Shown here piece by piece: positions 59,028 to 64,000 of a DNA stretch of 64,000 nucleotides. The DNA is from Arthrobacter sp. NicSoilB8 (GTDB lineage Bacteria > Actinomycetota > Actinomycetes > Actinomycetales > Micrococcaceae). Made by a program: the position numbers and the translations under genes. Position 1 is the first letter of the stretch. Each line of letters begins with the position of its first letter. The notes beneath the pieces were generated by a model. The model ran no database searches and was not told where the DNA came from. It saw nothing but the letters and a program-made list of their open reading frames with translations. The stretch is taken from the NCBI RefSeq assembly GCF_019977355.1, contig NZ_AP024655.1:4030001-4094000 (forward strand), read 5' to 3'.

Positions 59028-59963
59028 TCATGCTTGAGCTCCCGCCGCGGCCCGGACTAGCCTCGAGGACCACAACCGGCCTGCGGTGGTCAGGACCGCA
59101 CCCGCGGCCGACACCGCGAGGCCCCACGGGTTTCCAAGGAGCGTCGCCACCGGGTCCACGCCGAGGACCAGGCCCAGTCCCAGTCCCGACAGCGGTAGCC
59201 AGGTCAGCAGCCGGACGGTTGCCCGGGGCCCCGCCAAGGCGGTCTGCCGGGCGGACTCGGCGTCATCTTCGCTCTCCAGGTGGGCGGCAAAGCGTGCCAG
59301 CACGTCGGCCAGCGGGCAGCCGCTGGCCTCCGCGGTGTCAAAGCACGCGGCGAGCTCACCCCACACCCGCGTGTCGCGGCCGGCCTGGACGCCCGCGGGG
59401 CTCTTGGCAACGGGGGCGCCGGTCCCCTCGCCGGCTGCTTCCCCGGACACCTCCCGGCGGATGGCCGCGGCCACGGAAGACCCGCGCAGGGCGGCCGCCC
59501 GTGCGGCTGCCAGGATCCTGAGGGACTCGGGGCGGAGCACCGGTCGCGATACTTCACGGGTCCCGTCGCGGCCGGTTCCCCGGGCCGCGGTGTGGACCTG
59601 GGGCCAGTCCCGCGCAGCCTCCCCGCCGTACAGCACCCACAATTCGTCCCACAGCCGGGCGGGGATGCGTCCTCCCTTCAGCAGCGCGGCCAACTGCTGG
59701 ACCACAACGGTCATCGGGACGGCCCCGGTCCCGGCGGACCCGCCGCCAAACCAACGGCCCAACCAACGGCCCGGTACCGGGACGGCTCTCCGGCCGGGCC
59801 CCGGCGGCCCGGAGCGCGGCTGGTTGCGGGTTGCGGGGCTCCGCGTGCCTGCGTCCTGCAGTGCCCTGCGGGTGCGGCGGGCTGCCGCGCTCCGGGCGGG
59901 CGATGCCAGCCACAACACCGGGACCAGAAGCAGGACCAGGGCGGCTATCTGGAGAAAACTCAT
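59028..59963 (-). CDS. TadB-type pilus assembly membrane protein
   Basis: A 311-residue type II secretion F-domain protein with an N-terminal helix (residues 2-22), a variable Arg/Pro/Gly linker, and the conserved GELAACFDTAEASGCPLADVLARFAAHLESEDDAESARQTALAGPRATVRLLTWLPLSGLGLGLVLG. Corresponds to Rv3658c; with TadC it forms the inner-membrane platform. The ATG at 59963 overlaps the tadA stop; a GTG three bases upstream is possible. Confidence 0.87.
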   Translation of the reverse strand: MSFLQIAALVLLLVPVLWLASPARSAAARRTRRALQDAGTRSPATRNQPRSGPPGPGRRAVPVPGRWLGRWFGGGSAGTGAVPMTVVVQQLAALLKGGRIPARLWDELWVLYGGEAARDWPQVHTAARGTGRDGTREVSRPVLRPESLRILAAARAAALRGSSVAAAIRREVSGEAAGEGTGAPVAKSPAGVQAGRDTRVWGELAACFDTAEASGCPLADVLARFAAHLESEDDAESARQTALAGPRATVRLLTWLPLSGLGLGLVLGVDPVATLLGNPWGLAVSAAGAVLTTAGRLWSSRLVRAAAGAQA

Positions 59964-61297
59964 CACGGGGCCCGCGACAGCGGGGATTCATCGCCGGGCC
60001 CCGGCCGCTGCGCGGAGCCCGCCACATCAGGCACAGTGCTGGTCCGGCCGGCCATCCCCGGCTCCAGCCCAAGCCGGTCCGCCAGCTGCGGCCAGGCGGG
60101 CCCGCAGCTGATCTGGCCCTTCAGTACTTCCAGCGCAATGATGACAGCCAGTTCCGACTCATGTGCTTCCAGGATGCCAATGCTCGCGACCTGGCGCCCA
60201 CTCTCGGTCCGTTCGACATGCACGACGGCGTCGATCGCGCTCGCCACCTGCAGGCAAACGGCTTCCTGGCCCATGCCCGCGAGCGCGCCAAGCGCCGCCA
60301 GCCGGGCGGGCACAGCCGCCGCCGCGTTCGCGTGGATGGTGCCGCCGCCGCCGGCATGTCCCGTGTTCATGGCTGACAGCAGTTCGCGGACTTCCGCACC
60401 GCGGCATTCGCCCACAACCAGCCGGTCCGGCCGCATCCTGAGGGCTTGGCGGACCAGTTCGCACAAGTCCACGGCACCGCCACCTTCCAGGTTTCCGTGC
60501 CGGGATTCGAGCGAGACGACGTGCGGGTGCACAGGGTTCAGTTCCGCGGCGTCCTCGATCAGGACGAGCCGCTCCCGGGGATGGCACAACCCCAGCAATG
60601 TGGCCAACAAGGTGGTCTTCCCCGAGCCGGTGGCCCCGCTAATGAGGAAGCTCAGCCTGGCCGCCACCATGCGCTCGAGCACCGACTGGACCAGCCGCCC
60701 GGGCGTTCCGGTTCCGAACATGCCGGCCTGACTCAGCTCGGGCATGGAGAAGACGGTGGCCCGGCGGATCCTGACGCTCAAGAGGGTCCCGGCCGTGGAA
60801 ATCGGCGGCAGCACCGCGTGAACCCGGTAGCCGCCGTCGAGCCTGACATCGACGCACGGCGAGCCGTCATCCAGGCGGCGGCCGCCGGCTGCCACGAGCC
60901 TCGCGGCGAGGGCCCGGATCTGCGGCTCCCCGGCAAAGACCACCGGCGCCCTTTCCAGGCCCTTGCCGCGGTCCAGCCAGACCGAGTCAGGCCCGTTGAC
61001 GAAAATGTCCGTCACGGCGGGATCCCGGGTGAGCGGCTGCAGGGGGCCGAGGCCGTTGAGTTCGGCGCTGATGCTCTCCACCGCGGCCAGGGCGCCGGCC
61101 GTGCCGAGCAGCCGCCCGCTAGCCTGGACCGCCGCCGCGACCCGCGACGGCGTTACTGGGGCGGCATCGGCCATGACGGACTCACGCACGGACTCCAGCA
61201 ATTTCTCGTCGAAGAATCCCGACGACCGGCGGCGGCCCCGCGCACGGCGGGTGGTCGGATCCGGTTCGGCGGGACCCATGGCCGAATGGGCGCTCAT
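59963..61297 (-). CDS. tadA: TadA-type secretion ATPase
   Basis: A 444-residue VirB11/GspE-type ATPase that powers pilus assembly. Walker A is ISGATGSGKTTLLATLLGL near residue 215, Walker B region LVLIEDAAELNPVHPHVVSLESR, then LRMRPDRLVVGECRGAEVRELLSAMNTGHAGGGGTIHAN with the Asp/His boxes. An N-terminal domain of about 90 residues binds the partner proteins. Corresponds to Rv3659c. The start overlaps the ssd stop by one base. Confidence 0.94.
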   Translation of the reverse strand: MSAHSAMGPAEPDPTTRRARGRRRSSGFFDEKLLESVRESVMADAAPVTPSRVAAAVQASGRLLGTAGALAAVESISAELNGLGPLQPLTRDPAVTDIFVNGPDSVWLDRGKGLERAPVVFAGEPQIRALAARLVAAGGRRLDDGSPCVDVRLDGGYRVHAVLPPISTAGTLLSVRIRRATVFSMPELSQAGMFGTGTPGRLVQSVLERMVAARLSFLISGATGSGKTTLLATLLGLCHPRERLVLIEDAAELNPVHPHVVSLESRHGNLEGGGAVDLCELVRQALRMRPDRLVVGECRGAEVRELLSAMNTGHAGGGGTIHANAAAAVPARLAALGALAGMGQEAVCLQVASAIDAVVHVERTESGRQVASIGILEAHESELAVIIALEVLKGQISCGPAWPQLADRLGLEPGMAGRTSTVPDVAGSAQRPGPGDESPLSRAP

Positions 61298-62403
61298 CAG
61301 ATGTCACCCCCGTCCAAATCGAGAAGCCCGCCGATGAAACGGCGGACGGAGCGCTGCCGGCCGGCTTCCAGAAGACGGCCGCGTTCCGTGGCCGCGGCCA
61401 GACCTTTGATTTCCGGCAGGATCCCGTGGAGGGGTAGACCGACGGATTCGGCGATCAGGGGCGCATCCAAGGCGGCGCCGGGACCAGCCCGGACCACCAG
61501 CGCCGTTTCCACCGGAGGAAGCTCCTGCAACAACCTTGCCGTGGCGACGGCAGCCCGCAGCCGGGCCGGTACCACGACGACGATCCGGTCGCATTCCCAG
61601 GCGAAGGACCGCAAAGTCGCCGCTCCCCGGCCGATATCCAGCACGACCAGCTCGCAGCCGCGCCGGGCGGCGTCCAGAACCCCGGCCACTGTGGTTGCGT
61701 CCACACCGGCTGCACCTTCCCTGCTGCCCGGCCACGACAGGAAAGAGAATCCGCCGGCCGTCGGCAGAGCGTCGTCCAGCTGGGCGGGGTCGATGCTGCC
61801 GCTCACCCCGGCCAGATCAGGCCAGCGGAGCCCGTGGGCGTCCTCGGCGGCCAGCGCCAGTTCCAGGCCGCCGCCCCAGGGGTCACCGTCGATCAGGAGC
61901 ACCCTGGCCCCGAGGCCGGCGGCGGCCTGCGCGATCCAGACGGCGGCGGTCGTGGCGCCGGCGCCACCGCAGCCGCCGGTGACCCCGAGGACGAGCCCGC
62001 CGGCTTCCGGCGCGCGGGACCGGCTGAGGTATTCCGCCAGCCAGGCCGCGGCGTCCGGCAGAACGGCGACACGTTCGGCCCCGATGGCGGCGGCCAACTC
62101 CCACAGCCCGTCCCCGTCATCCCTCAGGCCGACCAGCACAGCAGGCGTCCTCCGCCGGAGTGGCAACTCGCGGATATCGCTGCCAACCAGGACGGCCAGC
62201 GCGGCGTCCCAGAACGGTGCGGCATCGGACACGTCCTGCACCGTCCGCAGCTGTCCCCCGGCCGCGGCGACAATGCGCTCCACCTCATTGCGCAGCACAT
62301 CGACCCCGGTGACGAGCAACGTTTCCGGGGTTTCCCCAGGAATCCATGGCCCCGGCTCCCGCGCGGACGGCGAACCTGGACCTGGTTGCTGGTGCCTGTT
62401 CAT
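61297..62403 (-). CDS. Septum-site-determining-like protein (CpaE/Ssd, MinD superfamily)
   Basis: A 368-residue protein. Residues 30-125 are a receiver-like domain; the rest is a ParA/MinD-type P-loop domain with deviant Walker A VTGGCGGAGATTAAVW near residue 140 and VLLIDGDPWGGGLELAL. Corresponds to Rv3660c, called Ssd, and to CpaE of pilus loci, which localises the Tad machine. GCGGAGATT lacks the usual KGGxGKT Lys, so ATP binding may be changed or absent. The ATG at 62403 is preferred to an upstream GTG/ATG at 62433. Confidence 0.88.
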   Translation of the reverse strand: MNRHQQPGPGSPSAREPGPWIPGETPETLLVTGVDVLRNEVERIVAAAGGQLRTVQDVSDAAPFWDAALAVLVGSDIRELPLRRRTPAVLVGLRDDGDGLWELAAAIGAERVAVLPDAAAWLAEYLSRSRAPEAGGLVLGVTGGCGGAGATTAAVWIAQAAAGLGARVLLIDGDPWGGGLELALAAEDAHGLRWPDLAGVSGSIDPAQLDDALPTAGGFSFLSWPGSREGAAGVDATTVAGVLDAARRGCELVVLDIGRGAATLRSFAWECDRIVVVVPARLRAAVATARLLQELPPVETALVVRAGPGAALDAPLIAESVGLPLHGILPEIKGLAAATERGRLLEAGRQRSVRRFIGGLLDLDGGDI

Positions 62404-62538
62404 GCTGCCACTGTGCCCGCGCCGGAAACGCAACGTAAGCGCCGTCGTCGGCTATGTGGAAAAGCCGGAGGGGATTCCTGCGGCCGCCGGCGCCAGACGC
62501 GCACAGACCACGCCCCGGAGCAGGGCAGAATTGACCCT

Positions 62539-64000
62539 ATGTACCTGCTGCTCGCCGCCCACGCCGATGGCGCGGTCCTCCAGGAACTCACGGCGGATGG
62601 CGTCCCCGAACCGTCCAATCCGGAACCCCGCGTGGTCAGCGTCGGGGACCTGGCCGGCGTCGTGCGCGGGCTCGAGGAGCGGCACCCGCGCTGGATCTGG
62701 CACCGCACCCAGGACTGGTACCCCGCACTGCTGCGCGCCGGGGTGGAGCTCGAGCGCTGCTACGACCTCACGCTGTGCGGTTCGATCCTGGCCCACTCGG
62801 AGTTCACCGCCCACACCGGCTACGCCCAGGCGGCGGAAAAACTGACGCAGGACGACGAGCTGAACCAGCCGCCGCGGGCCCTGCAGCCCCCACCCCCGCC
62901 GCCCGAACAGGGCGCGCTTTTCGATGCCCCGGCCCCCGGCCGGCATCCCGGCCGGTCCCTTGAGGCTCTTCGCGCCGAGTATGCCGCCCAGCAGGAGGCG
63001 CTTCGCCAGGCGGGCACGGCCTCCGCCGCTCCCGCCGCCGCTGACGCCACCCGGCGGCAGCGGCTCCAGCTGCTGCTCGCCGCGGAATCCGCCGGAGCCA
63101 TGATCGCCGCCGAAATGCAACACACCGGCGTCCCGTGGCGGGCGGAACTGCACGAGCAGATTCTCTCGGAACAGCTCGGACCCCGCCCGGCTCCGGGCCA
63201 GCGGCCGGCCAAACTCGAGTCGCTCACGGCCGAACTGCGGCAGCGGCTGCAGTCACCGGTGCTGAACCCCGATTCTCCGCAGGAGCTCATGCGCGCCCTG
63301 CACCGCAACGGCATCGAGGTGAAGACCACCCGCCAATGGGAACTGAAGGAATCCAGCCATCCCGCGATCGAGCCGCTGCTGGCCTACAAAAAGCTGGCCC
63401 GCCTCCACACGGCCAACGGCTGGACGTGGCTTGATACATGGGTGAAGGACGGCAGGTTCCAGCCCGAGTACGTGGTGGGCGGCGTGGTGTCCGGACGGTG
63501 GGCGTCCCGGGGCGGCGGGGCGCTGCAGATCCCGCGCCAGGTCCGCGGGGCGGTCCACGCCGATCCCGGCCACAAGCTGATCGTCGCCGACGCCTCCCAG
63601 CTGGAACCCCGGGTGCTCGTGGCGCTTGCGCAGGATTCCAAGATGGCCGAGGCCGCCCGGGACAAGGACCTCTACGCCGGCATCGCCGCACAGGGCTTCG
63701 GCGGCGACCGGGCCAAAGCCAAGGTGGCCCTCCTCGGCGCCATCTACGGGGCGACCACGGGCGAGTCCGGCCGGCTGATGCCCCAGCTCGCCCGCACCTA
63801 TCCGCGTGCCGTGGGCTTTGTCGAGCAGGCCGCCCGCGACGGCGAGGCCGGCAGGACCGTCACCTCACGCCTGGGCCGGAGCAGCCCGCCCCCGTCGGAG
63901 CGCTGGCTCCAGAGTCAGCACTCCACCACAGCGGAGGAACAGCGCCGGGCAGACTCGATCGCCCGCTCGCGCGGCCGCTTCACCCGCAACTTCGTGGTGC
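62539..64000 (+). CDS. Bifunctional 3'-5' exonuclease/DNA polymerase, family A (partial)
   Basis: At least 487 residues; the gene continues past the window. The N-terminal 200 residues are a degenerate exonuclease-like domain (YLLLAAHADGAVLQELTAD ... WIWHRTQDWYPALLRAGV). The polymerase part begins near 205, with LLAAESAGAMIAAEMQHTGVPW, FQPEYVVGGVVSGRWASRGGGALQIPR, IVADASQLEPRVLVALAQD (motif A with catalytic Asp) and KAKVALLGAIYGATTGESG (O helix). This short, PolA-like second polymerase is frequent in actinobacteria; its role is unclear. CAGAAT lies 7 bases before the ATG, so the mRNA may be leaderless. Confidence 0.9.
   Translation, partial: MYLLLAAHADGAVLQELTADGVPEPSNPEPRVVSVGDLAGVVRGLEERHPRWIWHRTQDWYPALLRAGVELERCYDLTLCGSILAHSEFTAHTGYAQAAEKLTQDDELNQPPRALQPPPPPPEQGALFDAPAPGRHPGRSLEALRAEYAAQQEALRQAGTASAAPAAADATRRQRLQLLLAAESAGAMIAAEMQHTGVPWRAELHEQILSEQLGPRPAPGQRPAKLESLTAELRQRLQSPVLNPDSPQELMRALHRNGIEVKTTRQWELKESSHPAIEPLLAYKKLARLHTANGWTWLDTWVKDGRFQPEYVVGGVVSGRWASRGGGALQIPRQVRGAVHADPGHKLIVADASQLEPRVLVALAQDSKMAEAARDKDLYAGIAAQGFGGDRAKAKVALLGAIYGATTGESGRLMPQLARTYPRAVGFVEQAARDGEAGRTVTSRLGRSSPPPSERWLQSQHSTTAEEQRRADSIARSRGRFTRNFVV

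Noticed and set aside
60446..62845. A 799-codon plus-strand open frame opposite tadA and ssd
   Set aside because: Antisense to two coupled Tad genes with clear ATPase motifs; no domain recognised.

Overview
The window is 64 kb of very GC-rich, gene-dense chromosome from an actinobacterium, most likely a soil member of the Micrococcaceae (Arthrobacter / Pseudarthrobacter type). This placement is inference from gene content and order: an Ssd-TadABC-DUF4244-TadE-TadE cluster, an SftH/MrfA-type helicase next to topA, Ccs (system II) cytochrome c maturation, MenA/B/E, a bS22-type mini ribosomal protein beside a small HTH protein, and an aromatic leader peptide before a DAHP synthase. No rRNA, tRNA, transposase, phage or CRISPR array was seen.

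Layout: 1-3.1 kb is the end of a homoprotocatechuate (4-hydroxyphenylacetate) meta-cleavage operon (hpaE partial, hpaD, hpaH, hpaI). 3.2-8.0 kb has an amino-acid permease, an ABC-F ATPase, a CPBP protease and a VOC protein. 8.0-11.1 kb is menB-menE-menA. 11.3-13.4 kb holds small membrane proteins and a DUF559-like nuclease protein. 13.7-18.7 kb is the minus-strand operon phosphatase-resA-ccdA-resB-ccsB. 18.9-25.5 kb has yceI and then an etfB-etfA-cytochrome b operon set between two paralogous MSNP-type membrane proteins. 25.5-29.9 kb has rex, a glutaredoxin, a SerB-like HAD phosphatase, bS22, an HTH protein and aroG with a leader-peptide attenuator. 30-36.7 kb has an FMN-dependent 2-hydroxyacid dehydrogenase, an ArsR regulator, acuC, a TrkH/TrkA potassium system and proC. 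37.2-43.6 kb has an ECF42-type sigma factor with its YCII partner, ppx, sseB and topA. 43.8-51.9 kb has an ArsR/MFS divergent pair, a methyltransferase, a TipA-like regulator, two lipoproteins, trhO and a GNAT protein. 52.2-62.4 kb has the helicase and the Tad pilus locus, which carries an extra secreted triple-repeat protein. The window ends inside a family-A DNA polymerase.

Much of the regulation is readable. At least fifteen genes have a TANNNT-like -10 hexamer ending 6-7 nt before the start codon, so their mRNAs are probably leaderless. aroG has a promoter, a 19-residue leader peptide with W, Y, Y and F, and a terminator hairpin. The TipA-like gene has a MerR-style promoter with a 19-bp spacer holding a perfect palindrome. 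Intergenic regions carry several families of 45-70 bp palindromic elements; one 66-bp element occurs twice, 31 kb apart, and one copy is a perfect palindrome.

Gene order recalls two separate Mycobacterium tuberculosis regions (about Rv0496-Rv0534c and Rv3646c-Rv3660c), which here adjoin near 40 kb. This is from memory of that genome, not from an alignment.
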